Assembly (NCBI GenBank): GCA_019416455.1
Contig: DXXG01000005.1
Coordinates: forward strand, 37,649-101,648
Origin: Clostridiales bacterium
Lineage (GTDB): Bacteria; Bacillota; Clostridia; Oscillospirales; Acutalibacteraceae
Length of the DNA stretch: 64,000 nucleotides
Direction: 5' to 3'
In this document: positions 25,285 to 33,671 of the stretch, piece after piece
Numbering within the stretch: position 1 is the first letter of the stretch
Layout: each line of letters begins with the position of its first letter
Translations under genes and position numbers: made by a program
The notes under the pieces: generated by a model
Databases searched by the model: none
What the model was told of the DNA's origin: nothing
The model's input: the letters and a program-made list of their open reading frames with translations, nothing else

Positions 25285-28200
25285 TCACTTAAAGTACTTC
25301 ACGCCGCTTTCAAACAGCTGCTGATCTTTCTCGCCGGGGACGTTCTTATACAGGTTGACGCCCTTGCGCTCGGAGTGGCCCATCTTGCCCAGCACGCGGC
25401 CGTCGGGGCTGGTGATGCCCTCGATAGCGCACACAGAGCCGTTGGGGTTCCACAGGATATCGCCGCTGACAGTGCCCTCGGGATCCACATACTGGGTGGC
25501 GATCTGGCCGTTCTCGATCAGCTTCTTCAGAGCCTTCTCATCGGCCACAAACCGGCCCTCACCGTGGGACACAGGCACCGCGTGGATGTCGCCCGGGTTG
25601 ACGCCTGCCATCCAGGGGGACTTGACACTGGTGATCCGGGTATAAACCATGCGGCTGACATGGCGGCCCAGGGTGTTGAAGGTCAGGGTGGGATCGTCCT
25701 CCTTGGGCTCGGTGATCTTGCCGTAGGGCACCAGGCCCAGCTTGATCAGAGCCTGGAAACCGTTGCAGATGCCCAGCATCAGGCCGTCACGAGTCTCCAG
25801 CAGATCGGTGACCGCCTGGGCGATCTTGGGATTGCGGAAGGTTGTGGCAATGAATTTACCGGAGCCTTCGGGCTCGTCGCCGCCGGAGAAGCCGCCGGGG
25901 ATCATGATGATCTGAGCCTGGCGGATAGCTTTCTCCATCCGGTCGATGGTCTCCTCGATATCTTTGGCGGAAAGGTTCTTCACCACCAGGATCTCCGTCT
26001 CGGCGCCAGCCTTCTCAAAGGCACGGGCGGAGTCCACTTCGCAGTTGGTGCCGGGGAACGCGGGGATGAACACACGAGGACGGGCCACCTTGATGGCAGG
26101 GGCCTTGCCCTCACGCTGGGTGCACAGAGGCACATCGGCCGCAACGGGCACGGTCTCGGCCCGGTTGGGGAAGATCTTCTCCAGAGTGCCCATCCAGGCG
26201 GCGGTGAGCTCCTCCATGGAGATCTTCTCGCCATTCAGCTTCACGTCTTCCTTGCTGGTGGTATGACCCAGCAGCACAGGAGTCAAAGCGGGATCGGCAG
26301 ACAGATCGGCTTCGCTGGACAGCTCCACCACCAGAGCGCCTTCCTGAGGAGCGTACAAAGTCCCCTTGGAAAGCCCCTCCGCGAACCGGAAACCGGTCTT
26401 GCTGCCGAAGCACATCCGCAGCACAGCGGCGGCAGCGCCGCCCTCCCGGACCACGCCGGCGGAAACGATGTCTCCCAATTCCATATGTGTCAGCACAGCG
26501 CGATAGTACGCCTTCAGAGCTTCCCAGTCAGGCATACCCTCCTCCGTCTCGGGGATGGGCAGCAGAACCAAGGTAGAGCCGGGATTCTTCACGCTGGCGG
26601 AAAGGGTCTTGCTGGCTTTTGTCATGGACACGGCAAAGCTCACCAGGGTGGGCGGCACGTCCAGCTGCTCGAAAGAGCCGGACATACTGTCCTTACCGCC
26701 GATAGAGGGCAGTCCCATGCCCAGCTGAGCTTCCAAAGCGCCCAGCAGAGCGGCGGCAGGCTTGCCCCAGCGGGTGGGGACGTCGTGGAGCCGCTCGAAA
26801 TATTCCTGGAAGGTAAGCCGTGCCTTCAGGGGATCGGCTCCCACAGCGGCCAGCTTGGAAAGGCTTTCCACCACGGCGTAGGCGGCGCCCATGAAGGGGG
26901 AATACCGGGCCACGCCGGGAATGTAACCGTAGCTCATGGCAGTGGCGTCGTCGGTCTCCCCATGCTCCAGGGGGATCTTAGCCACCATAGCTTCTTCGGG
27001 GGTGAGCTGATACTTGCCGGCGAAGGGCATCAGTACCGTGGCCGCGCCGATGCTGGAGTCGAACCGCTCGGACAGGCCCTTCTGGCAGCAGACCTCCAAA
27101 CGGGCCATGTTGGCCTTCAAAGCCTCCACGCCCTCTTTGCCGGAAAGGGCTTCCGGCACGGACTTCCGATAGTCACAGCCCTGGGGAGCGGCGATCTCCG
27201 CTTCCGCGTTCTGGGTGACGCCGTTGGTGTCCAGGAAGGCACGGGACAGATCCACTACTCGGTCGCCCCGCCAATCCATCCGCAGACGAGGCTCTTCGGT
27301 GACCACTGCCACCACCTGAGCGTCCAGGTTCTCATCGGCAGCCTTTTTGCAGAATTCTTCCACGTCCTTGGGATCCAGCACCACGGCCATACGCTCCTGA
27401 GACTCGGAGATGGCCAGCTCGGTGCCGTCCAGGCCCTCGTACTTCTTGGGGACTTTATTCAGGTCGATCTCAAGACCCGGAGCCAGCTCGCCAATAGCCA
27501 CGCACACGCCGCCGGCGCCGAAGTCGTTGCACCGCTTGATGAGCTGAGCCACAGAAGCGTTCCGGAACAACCGCTGGATCTTCCGCTCGGTGGGGGGATT
27601 ACCCTTCTGCACCTCGGCGCCGCAGACCTCCACGGACTTCTCCGTGTGGGCCTTACTGGAACCGGTAGCGCCGCCGATGCCGTCACGGCCGGTAGCGCCG
27701 CCCAGCAGCACGATCACGTCGCCGGGAACAGGCTCTTCCCGCTTCACGTTGGCCTTGGGAGAAGCGCCGATCACCGCGCCGATCTCCATACGCTTGGCCA
27801 CGTATCCGGGATCATACAGCTCGGTGACCTGGCCGGTGGCAAGACCGATCTGGTTGCCGTAGGAGGAATAACCCGCCGCGGCGCCAGTGGTGATCTTCCG
27901 GGAAGGCAGTTTGCCGTGGAGAGTCTTTTCAAAGGGCACAGTGGGGTCGCCGCTGCCGGTAACACGCATGGCTTGGTACACATAGGCACGACCGGACAGG
28001 GGGTCACGGATAGCGCCGCCCAGGCAGGTGGCCGCGCCGCCGAAAGGCTCGATCTCAGTGGGATGGTTGTGGGTCTCGTTCTTGAACTGGATCAGCCAAG
28101 TCTCGGTCTTGCCGTCGATGGTCACAGGAGCCTCGATGGAGCAGGCGTTGATCTCGTCGCTCACATCCAGGTCGGGCACCAGGCCCTTCTTCCGCAGGTA

Positions 28201-29043
28201 TTTTCCACCGATGGTGGCCATATCCATCAGGGACACAGGCTTGTCCTTGCCCTGATACAGCTCTTCCCGCAGGGAGAGATAATTCTTCAGGGCCGCTTCC
28301 ACCGCCTGGCTCAACTTGCCCTGCTCAATGTCGATCTTGTTCAGACGGGTCAGGAAGGTGGTGTGACGGCAATGGTCACTCCAATAGGTGTCGATCACCC
28401 GCAGCTCTGTGACAGAGGGGTCACGATGCTCCTGATCCCGGAAATAATCCCGGCAGAAAGCCAGGTCGGAGAGGGTCATGGCAAAGCCCATGGAATCGAA
28501 GTAGGCTTTCAGCTCCTCCTCGTTCCAGGTAGTGAACCCAGTGACACGGGCCACGTCAGCAGGCTCGTCCGCCTTCATCTCCAGAGATTCCGGCTTCTCC
28601 ATGGAAGCCACCCTGGATTCCACCGGGTTTACCAGGTAACCCTGGATCTTCTCAAACTCCTGGTCGCTGATCTCACCCTTCAGGCCGATGACCTTAGCGG
28701 AAAGCACCGCGGGACGCTCGCCCTGGGTGAGCAGCTGCACGCACTGAGCAGCAGAGTCCGCCCGCTGATCGTACTGGCCGGGTAGATACTCCATGGCGAA
28801 TACCCGATACTCTTCCGGCAGGGTATAGTCCTCCCCGTAAACACTGTCCATGGGGGGCTCGGAAAGGATGGTCCGGGCGGCGGCCTGGAACTGCTCCTGG
28901 CTGAGACCGGACACGTCGTAACGGTTTAAAATGCGGACTTCTTCCAGTCCGCTGATCCCCAGATTCCCTTTGAGGTCCGAGAGCATGTGCTGTGCCTCAA
29001 TGTCAAACCCTTTTTTCTTCTCTACAAATACCCGTGTTACCAT
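25285..29043 (-). CDS. purL: Phosphoribosylformylglycinamidine synthase (single-chain FGAM synthase)
   Basis: A 1252-residue single-chain enzyme of purine synthesis (FGAR + glutamine + ATP to FGAM). The N-terminal PurS-like part starts VTRVFVEKKKGFD. The synthetase half contains DHCRHTTF (near residue 225) and GGKDSMSG. The C-terminal class I amidotransferase has its nucleophile in LGICNGFQ and the catalytic His/Glu region at VSHGEGRF. The ATG at 29043 is preceded by AGAAAGGA; a longer frame of 21 codons lacks this. No other pur genes are in the window, and the upstream region is the 107-nt repeat array. Confidence 0.97.
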   Translation of the reverse strand: MVTRVFVEKKKGFDIEAQHMLSDLKGNLGISGLEEVRILNRYDVSGLSQEQFQAAARTILSEPPMDSVYGEDYTLPEEYRVFAMEYLPGQYDQRADSAAQCVQLLTQGERPAVLSAKVIGLKGEISDQEFEKIQGYLVNPVESRVASMEKPESLEMKADEPADVARVTGFTTWNEEELKAYFDSMGFAMTLSDLAFCRDYFRDQEHRDPSVTELRVIDTYWSDHCRHTTFLTRLNKIDIEQGKLSQAVEAALKNYLSLREELYQGKDKPVSLMDMATIGGKYLRKKGLVPDLDVSDEINACSIEAPVTIDGKTETWLIQFKNETHNHPTEIEPFGGAATCLGGAIRDPLSGRAYVYQAMRVTGSGDPTVPFEKTLHGKLPSRKITTGAAAGYSSYGNQIGLATGQVTELYDPGYVAKRMEIGAVIGASPKANVKREEPVPGDVIVLLGGATGRDGIGGATGSSKAHTEKSVEVCGAEVQKGNPPTERKIQRLFRNASVAQLIKRCNDFGAGGVCVAIGELAPGLEIDLNKVPKKYEGLDGTELAISESQERMAVVLDPKDVEEFCKKAADENLDAQVVAVVTEEPRLRMDWRGDRVVDLSRAFLDTNGVTQNAEAEIAAPQGCDYRKSVPEALSGKEGVEALKANMARLEVCCQKGLSERFDSSIGAATVLMPFAGKYQLTPEEAMVAKIPLEHGETDDATAMSYGYIPGVARYSPFMGAAYAVVESLSKLAAVGADPLKARLTFQEYFERLHDVPTRWGKPAAALLGALEAQLGMGLPSIGGKDSMSGSFEQLDVPPTLVSFAVSMTKASKTLSASVKNPGSTLVLLPIPETEEGMPDWEALKAYYRAVLTHMELGDIVSAGVVREGGAAAAVLRMCFGSKTGFRFAEGLSKGTLYAPQEGALVVELSSEADLSADPALTPVLLGHTTSKEDVKLNGEKISMEELTAAWMGTLEKIFPNRAETVPVAADVPLCTQREGKAPAIKVARPRVFIPAFPGTNCEVDSARAFEKAGAETEILVVKNLSAKDIEETIDRMEKAIRQAQIIMIPGGFSGGDEPEGSGKFIATTFRNPKIAQAVTDLLETRDGLMLGICNGFQALIKLGLVPYGKITEPKEDDPTLTFNTLGRHVSRMVYTRITSVKSPWMAGVNPGDIHAVPVSHGEGRFVADEKALKKLIENGQIATQYVDPEGTVSGDILWNPNGSVCAIEGITSPDGRVLGKMGHSERKGVNLYKNVPGEKDQQLFESGVKYFK

Positions 29044-29139
29044 GACTTCATCCTTTCTCCAGCGGGAAGCTGGGCAAAGAGTTTCTTTAGACAAAACTGC
29101 TTCCAAGCAGTCATACTAAACATTCCCCATTCCTGGGAC

Positions 29140-29503
29140 CAAAAAGCGACGCGCGTCTCGCCCACAGCAAACATAGCTCGAGAAGGTCTCTCACCCAGCT
29201 ACGAGCGCGGGCAGTGAGTGTTTCTCCCCCACTTCGGTCCTGGGGTAAAGCCCCAGTGTGCGACTTGCCCACCGCAGGTGCAGCGAGGACGGAACTCTCA
29301 CCCAGCCGCAAGCGCGGGCAGCGAGGGGCTCTCCCCCACTTCGGTCCTGGGGCGAAGCCCCAGTGCGCGACTTGCCCACCACAGGTACAGCGAGGACGGA
29401 ACTCTCACCCAGCCGCAAGCGCGGGCAGAGAGTCGCTCTCCCTCACTTCGGTTCTGGGGTGAAACCCCAGTGCGCGGCTTGCCCACCGCAGGTGCAGGCG
29501 CAG
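29140..29503. repeat. 107-nt tandem repeat array upstream of purL
   Basis: Near-identical units begin at 29231 and 29338 with a partial third at 29445 (exact 107-nt period) and a diverged copy before 29231. Each unit has a 7-bp hairpin at the same place (29240-29256, 29347-29363, 29454-29470). Its loop-closing pair reads T-G, C-G and T-A in the three copies, so the stem is kept while the bases change. Confidence 0.85.
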
Positions 29504-29544
29504 CTTGGCCCCTTGCGTGTACCATTGTAACACAAGGGGCCAAG
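29504..29544 (-). terminator. Long hairpin after the GT2 gene (terminator-like, no T-run on this strand)
   Basis: CTTGGCCCCTTG pairs with CAAGGGGCCAAG, extended by a GTGT/ACAC segment with one bulge. It lies 17 nt beyond the GT2 stop. A short T stretch exists only in the opposite direction, so a terminator role is uncertain. Confidence 0.45.
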
Positions 29545-29560
29545 TTTATAAAGCGTTAAA

Positions 29561-30856
29561 TCAAAGTTTTCTGTTTTTGCGGAACTTGCGCAGCTCCTGT
29601 GGGGAAACACTGCCCATATCGCCGATAGACAGGGCTACCGAATGTTTGATGGGCTTCCACTCGATGTTTCCAAACACCGCCAGCAGCATAGCCAAGCCGA
29701 AACTGAACACAAAGAAGGGGAAGGTAAAAGAATAGGCGATCTTCTTCCCTTTCGAACAGTGGATACGCTTCCATTCCGTGATCAGCGTGAGGATACCCAT
29801 CAGGTACATGGTGGCGTAAGAGTTGATAGCAGAGGCGGTCAAGGACATGAAGAACACACCCATCTCCCGACGAGCGGAGGTGATCCCCACCACCAGCATG
29901 ATGCCGTTGAGCACGATGCTGATCACAGTGATGACCACTGCGGGAATGGCGCACATGAGCATGTCATAGCAAGAGAAACTGCCCTCGCTCAGCATGGTCT
30001 TGGCCATGCTGCCGCCCCGTTTGGCGACCACTTGAAGATAGCCCTTCACCCAGCGGGAACGCTGAATGACAGACTGCTTAAAGCTGGTGGGCTGCTCGTC
30101 ATAGAACACAGCGTCGTGGCAATAGGCGATCTTTTTTCCACGGGAAACCAAGTCGGCGGTGAATTCCAGATCTTCCGTGAGCAGGAAATAATCCCATCCG
30201 CCCACCTCGTCCAACAGATCCTTGGCCACCAGGAAACCGGTGCCGGAAATGTTGCAGCTGGTGCCCAGATAGTCTCTGGGCTGGTTCAAATATTCGGACT
30301 CCCGCAAGAACCACAGGCCATAACCGGCGGTGATCCAGTTGTCTCCGAAATTCTTGGTGTTGCGGTAACCGGTAACCACCTGGTTGCCGTTGGAGAACAC
30401 CTTGTTCATCTCTTCAATATAATGGGGATCCAGCAGGTTGTCGGCGTCAAAGACGAAAAAGCCGTCATAATGCTCCTGGGGATAGTTCTCCTGGATCTTC
30501 TCCAAAAGGAACCGCAGGGCATAGCCCTTACCTACCTGCATCTTGTTCTGCCGCTCAAAGACCCGGGCCCCGTGAGCCGCGGCAATAGCGGCCGTGTCGT
30601 CGGTGCAGTTGTCCGCTACCACGTACACGTCCACCAGGTCAGAAGGATACTCCTGGCCATGGATGCTCTCCACCAGCTGGGCGATGACGGAACTCTCGTT
30701 CCGAGCGGCAATCAGCACCGCGTACCGGCACAGTTTCTGGGCGGTGAAGGACCGGCGTTTTTTCAGCAGCCGCACCACAGCGAAAACGGCCTGGTAGCAG
30801 TAGCAGGCCACAAACAGGGCTGCCATCAAGAAATTGATCGTCGATAAAGTTTCCAT
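29561..30856 (-). CDS. Family 2 glycosyltransferase, membrane, processive type
   Basis: A 431-residue protein. It has one N-terminal helix (about 4-24), then a GT-A domain with ARNESSVI, VVADNCTDDT (UDP-sugar site), FDADN (the metal-binding DxD equivalent), LTEDLEF (catalytic base) and QRSRWVKG (the Q-x2-R-W motif of processive synthases). Three or four C-terminal helices form the membrane domain. It resembles cellulose/hyaluronan/poly-GlcNAc synthase-like enzymes that add UDP-sugars at the membrane. The start is ATG with GGAGAGGAGAG just upstream. It has its own promoter at 31032-31060. The product polymer is unknown and no partner genes are adjacent. Confidence 0.9.
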   Translation of the reverse strand: METLSTINFLMAALFVACYCYQAVFAVVRLLKKRRSFTAQKLCRYAVLIAARNESSVIAQLVESIHGQEYPSDLVDVYVVADNCTDDTAAIAAAHGARVFERQNKMQVGKGYALRFLLEKIQENYPQEHYDGFFVFDADNLLDPHYIEEMNKVFSNGNQVVTGYRNTKNFGDNWITAGYGLWFLRESEYLNQPRDYLGTSCNISGTGFLVAKDLLDEVGGWDYFLLTEDLEFTADLVSRGKKIAYCHDAVFYDEQPTSFKQSVIQRSRWVKGYLQVVAKRGGSMAKTMLSEGSFSCYDMLMCAIPAVVITVISIVLNGIMLVVGITSARREMGVFFMSLTASAINSYATMYLMGILTLITEWKRIHCSKGKKIAYSFTFPFFVFSFGLAMLLAVFGNIEWKPIKHSVALSIGDMGSVSPQELRKFRKNRKL

Positions 30857-31031
30857 AAATCTCTCCTCTCCCTGCTCGCAGAAAGCAGACAAAGAACTTT
30901 TTCCTTTCCGTCGGGCGTCAAACCGTCACCAGAAACAGCTGGGGACAAAGGGAACCAAAAAGTCGGGATACGGCCGAACTCTTCCAAATTGTTTAACTTG
31001 TTTTTTCCGTACCACCTTCTGGGCGGTTCCA

Positions 31032-31060
31032 ATTATAGCACACTTTGATGATATTGTGAA
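31032..31060 (-). promoter_or_regulatory. Probable sigma-A promoter of the GT2 gene
   Basis: Minus strand: TTCACA (31055-31060), 17-nt spacer, TATAAT (31032-31037) with an extended TGC. The leader to the GT2 ATG is about 170 nt long; I see no known riboswitch in it. Confidence 0.65.
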
Positions 31061-31149
31061 CAAATGAATAACAACACGACGATTTTCTTAAGAATTTATT
31101 AATCCAGGATGTCTTTCAAAAAAAATTTTGTGTATTTGCAAATTAGGGC

Positions 31150-31178
31150 TTGCATTTTTCGGCAAAATCATGTAAACT
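31150..31178 (+). promoter_or_regulatory. Promoter of tRNA-Val
   Basis: TTGCAT (31150-31155), 17-nt spacer, TAAACT (31173-31178), 19 nt before the tRNA 5' end. Confidence 0.65.
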
Positions 31179-31197
31179 AATCAGGCAACAGAAAATT

Positions 31198-31274
31198 GGG
31201 CGCTTAGCTCAGCTGGCTAGAGCACCTGCTTGACGTGCAGGGGGTCAGCGGTTCAAGTCCGTTAGCGCCCACCA
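31198..31274 (+). tRNA. tRNA-Val (anticodon GAC)
   Basis: Complete cloverleaf: acceptor GGGCGCT / AGCGCCC, D stem GCTC/GAGC, anticodon stem CCTGC/GCAGG with loop TTGACGT (anticodon GAC, reading GUC and GUU), a T arm with TTCAAGT, discriminator A and an encoded CCA. It has a promoter before it and a terminator after it. Confidence 0.97.
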
Positions 31275-31281
31275 GCAGACG

Positions 31282-31314
31282 CGCACTTCACTTTGTGGAG
31301 TGCGTTTCTTTTTT
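31282..31314 (+). terminator. Terminator of tRNA-Val
   Basis: A 10-bp stem CGCACTTCAC / GTGGAGTGCG (one G-T wobble), loop TTT, then TTTCTTTTTT. Confidence 0.85.
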
Positions 31315-31395
31315 GCCTGCGCTTTCAACGTGCTCCTACTTTCGTCCAGAACAGTACCAAGCTAGAAGCTTTCTATAAAAAGTTGGAATGCAATC

Positions 31396-31456
31396 AATTA
31401 CACCCCATTTGTTATTCAGTATATCATACTGTCTGACAAATGAGGTGCAATTTTTT
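31396..31456 (+). repeat. Long imperfect inverted repeat ending in a T-run
   Basis: Two 27-nt arms (AATTACACCCCATTTGTTAT... and its near-complement, 22 of 27 positions paired) around a GATA-type loop, followed by TTTTTT on the plus strand. No gene precedes it on that strand except the already terminated tRNA. It could be a second terminator, a small RNA 3' end or a remnant of a miniature inverted-repeat element. Confidence 0.6.
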
Positions 31457-31520
31457 ATTAGTCATATTCTTTTAAACCGTTTATCCATAGGTACATTTCC
31501 CATATCGCCCAATCAAAATA

Positions 31521-32783
31521 TTACTGAGAGAATGGGATGTCCGCATGCAAAAAAGACCGGTATTTCAAAGGAGTCACACCTGTAAAGCGGCGGAACACTT
31601 TGGTGAAATAGCTTTGATCGTCAAATCCCACGGCATTGGCTACATCCGCAATATGCAAATCGTTGTACTTCAGCAGATTCTTCGCCTTATTGATCCGCAC
31701 GCTATTCAGGTAATCGTTGAAGGTGGTTCCTGTTTCTCTCGTAAAGACACGGCTGAGATAGGAAGGTGAAAGATACACCATTTCCGCAAGCTGGTTCAAT
31801 GTTATTTTCTCGTAATAATGAACCTCGATATACTGCATACACAAATGAAGGGCGTGGGCGTGCCGGACATCGGTATATTGAAAAATACTGTCCATAAGCT
31901 GGTTCACGCTTTCACTCAGGAACAGACACATTTCGTCAATGCTCTGCGCTCCGTTGATATGGACTCGATTCTTGTGGCACAGCTGGAGCGTCAGCTCTGG
32001 GTCCGCGCCAGCGTCGATGGCGGCACGGCCCGTGAGCGACAGCAGCTCACACACACGGGATTTCACCTGTTCCAGCTGGCTGCCGGAGGAAAGCAGAATA
32101 TGTCCCAGCAGTTCGTTCAAAAACTTTTGAGCGCCAGGCTTATCCGACTGGAGGATACTCTTTAGAAAAAGCTTTTCTTTGGAAAGGGGGTAAGGCGGAG
32201 GAAGTGCTTCCTGTTTCAGCTGCAAAATATAGCTGGATATCTGACCCTGAATAGCGTCCGCGGACTGTGTTTCCAGCAGACGGTTAGACGCAGAGACCTT
32301 GTTCATAAATCCCACCGCCATAAACAACAGCGTAGACAGATGATTCACTTTAGACGTTGTCAAAACGGGGATACGCCGCAGTTCCTCAATAATTTTCTCA
32401 CGCACTTCCGTTGAAAAGGTGATCAACTCATAGTCAGCGTAATCATCTTGTTCCACCATGAGAAATGGACCAGCGGTGATCCGAGCGCAGCTTCCTGTAT
32501 CTCCTAAAATCGGGGAAACGAAACAGGTCAGTCCCATGGGACAGTAGTAGATATATTTGCCGCCAAAACGCTCCGCTTCGGCCATGCCATAGTTTTGCGC
32601 GTCCACACATTGGGCATATGACCGTCCCGCCAGCTGACAGATACGGCATTCGGCGCAGCTGTACCCGTAATCCGCTAATTGAACGCCTCGTTTATCCGAG
32701 ACGATACACCCTAATTCCGTAGCTCCAGCAAACGCTTCCGCGCACTCTTTTGCAAGTGTCAAATTGAAATCTTCTTTTTTCAT
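31521..32783 (-). CDS. PocR-domain AraC family transcriptional regulator
   Basis: A 420-residue regulator. The N-terminal 170 residues match the PocR sensory domain: a cysteine set in YSCAECRICQLAGRSYAQC and YYCPMGLTCFVSPI. The C-terminal 100 residues are an AraC DNA-binding domain with two HTH units (LNQLAEMVYLSPSYLSRVFTRETG and IADVANAVGFDDQSYFTKVFRRFTG). PocR-domain proteins sense small organic ligands in corrinoid-dependent pathways, including propanediol use and demethylation. It is divergent from the methyltransferase operon, so it probably activates it. The start is the ATG at 32783; the ribosome site is weak, and an upstream non-ATG start is possible. Confidence 0.88.
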   Translation of the reverse strand: MKKEDFNLTLAKECAEAFAGATELGCIVSDKRGVQLADYGYSCAECRICQLAGRSYAQCVDAQNYGMAEAERFGGKYIYYCPMGLTCFVSPILGDTGSCARITAGPFLMVEQDDYADYELITFSTEVREKIIEELRRIPVLTTSKVNHLSTLLFMAVGFMNKVSASNRLLETQSADAIQGQISSYILQLKQEALPPPYPLSKEKLFLKSILQSDKPGAQKFLNELLGHILLSSGSQLEQVKSRVCELLSLTGRAAIDAGADPELTLQLCHKNRVHINGAQSIDEMCLFLSESVNQLMDSIFQYTDVRHAHALHLCMQYIEVHYYEKITLNQLAEMVYLSPSYLSRVFTRETGTTFNDYLNSVRINKAKNLLKYNDLHIADVANAVGFDDQSYFTKVFRRFTGVTPLKYRSFLHADIPFSQ

Positions 32784-32877
32784 AGTATGTAGCAGCGCCT
32801 TTTTAGTCTGGTATTCTTTTGAGCAAAATAATACCAAAACAAACAAAGAAATACAAGCCTTTTCCGAAACGATATGC

Positions 32878-32883
32878 TATTCT
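32878..32883 (+). promoter_or_regulatory. Candidate activator-dependent promoter of the methyltransferase operon
   Basis: TATTCT with an extended TGC upstream but no recognisable -35 at 16-18 nt. This fits a promoter that needs an AraC-type activator. It lies 71 nt before the corrinoid protein start and faces the PocR/AraC gene. Confidence 0.4.
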
Positions 32884-32953
32884 AGCAGTGAAAAAAGTGC
32901 CATTCCGTCAGTGGTTCCACTAAACTAGCCAATCAATAAGGAGAGTTTTGATC

Positions 32954-33598
32954 ATGAGCATACTAAACGATATTTCCGAAAACTTACAGCGGGGCAAAGC
33001 TAAGATCGTCAAAGAATTGGTCCAACAGGCTATCGACGAAGGTATTCCTGTACAGCAGATCCTGGATGAGGGCCTGCTGGCGGGCATGAACGTCATTGGC
33101 GAAAAATTCAAGAACAATGAGGTGTTCGTACCGGAAGTACTGGTGGCCGCCCGGGCTATGAATATGGGCGCCGCTTTGCTCAAACCGCTCATGTCTGAGG
33201 CGGGCGTTACAGCCGTGGGCAAGGTGTGCATCGGCACAGTTCAGGGTGATTTACACGACATCGGCAAGAACCTTGTAAAGATGATGATGGAAGGCAAAGG
33301 CATCGAGGTCATAGACCTGGGCACCGATGTGGCGCCTGAGGCCTACGTGCAGACCGCCATCGATCAAAATTGCCAGATCATCTGCTGCTCCGCCCTGCTG
33401 ACCACCACCATGGGGGTAATGGAAGAAGTGGTCAAGAAAGCGAAAGATGCCGGGATCCGTGACAAGGTGAAGATCATGATCGGCGGCGCGCCTGTGACCC
33501 AGACCTTCTGTGACCAGATCGGCGCTGATTGCTACACCCCCGACGCTGCTTCCGCGGCCGATGCTGCCGTAGCCATGTGTCAGGCTGCTGCCATGTGA
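32954..33598 (+). CDS. Corrinoid-binding methyl-carrier protein (MtaC/MtbC type)
   Basis: A 214-residue two-domain protein: a four-helix cap (residues 1-85) and a Rossmann-type B12 domain. The D99-x-H101-x-x-G104 motif in GDLHDIGK supplies the lower axial histidine to cobalt, followed by the GGAP segment. Such proteins carry a methyl group on cob(I)alamin between a substrate methyltransferase and an acceptor methyltransferase. The ATG at 32954 has AAGGAG 10 nt upstream (a TTG six bases earlier is too close). It is the first gene of the eight-gene cluster and defines the pathway as corrinoid-dependent. Confidence 0.95.
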   Translation: MSILNDISENLQRGKAKIVKELVQQAIDEGIPVQQILDEGLLAGMNVIGEKFKNNEVFVPEVLVAARAMNMGAALLKPLMSEAGVTAVGKVCIGTVQGDLHDIGKNLVKMMMEGKGIEVIDLGTDVAPEAYVQTAIDQNCQIICCSALLTTTMGVMEEVVKKAKDAGIRDKVKIMIGGAPVTQTFCDQIGADCYTPDAASAADAAVAMCQAAAM

Positions 33599-33671
33599 GG
33601 AGCGGCACATTTGCTCCCCCTTAGACATCCCCTCACTCCATAACATTTCCTTTATATAGAAGGTGCTTGAT

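Larger units (their letters stand above)
29044..29560. other. Intergenic region upstream of purL, mostly repeats
   Basis: 517 nt between purL (start 29043) and the GT2 stop, with no credible gene. It holds the tandem array at 29140-29503 and a long hairpin at 29504-29544. I find no clear purine riboswitch core and no convincing purL promoter; TACAAT-like bases on the minus strand sit inside the hairpin loop. Confidence 0.6.

Noticed and set aside
25375..28785. Open frame of over 1100 codons antisense to purL
   Set aside because: Histidine/glycine/leucine-rich composition typical of reverse-complement shadows in high-GC genes; purL on the other strand is certain.
29140..29503. CRISPR array or integron att-site array
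   Set aside because: The units are contiguous with no unique spacers, are longer than CRISPR repeats, and no cas or integrase genes are near.
31388..31585. Small protein-coding gene after the tRNA
   Set aside because: The open frame lies across the long hairpin, lacks a ribosome site and overlaps the end of the PocR/AraC gene on the other strand.
32784..32953. Cobalamin riboswitch ahead of the corrinoid cluster
   Set aside because: The gap is only 170 nt and lacks the conserved B12-box bases; regulation by the PocR/AraC protein is more likely.
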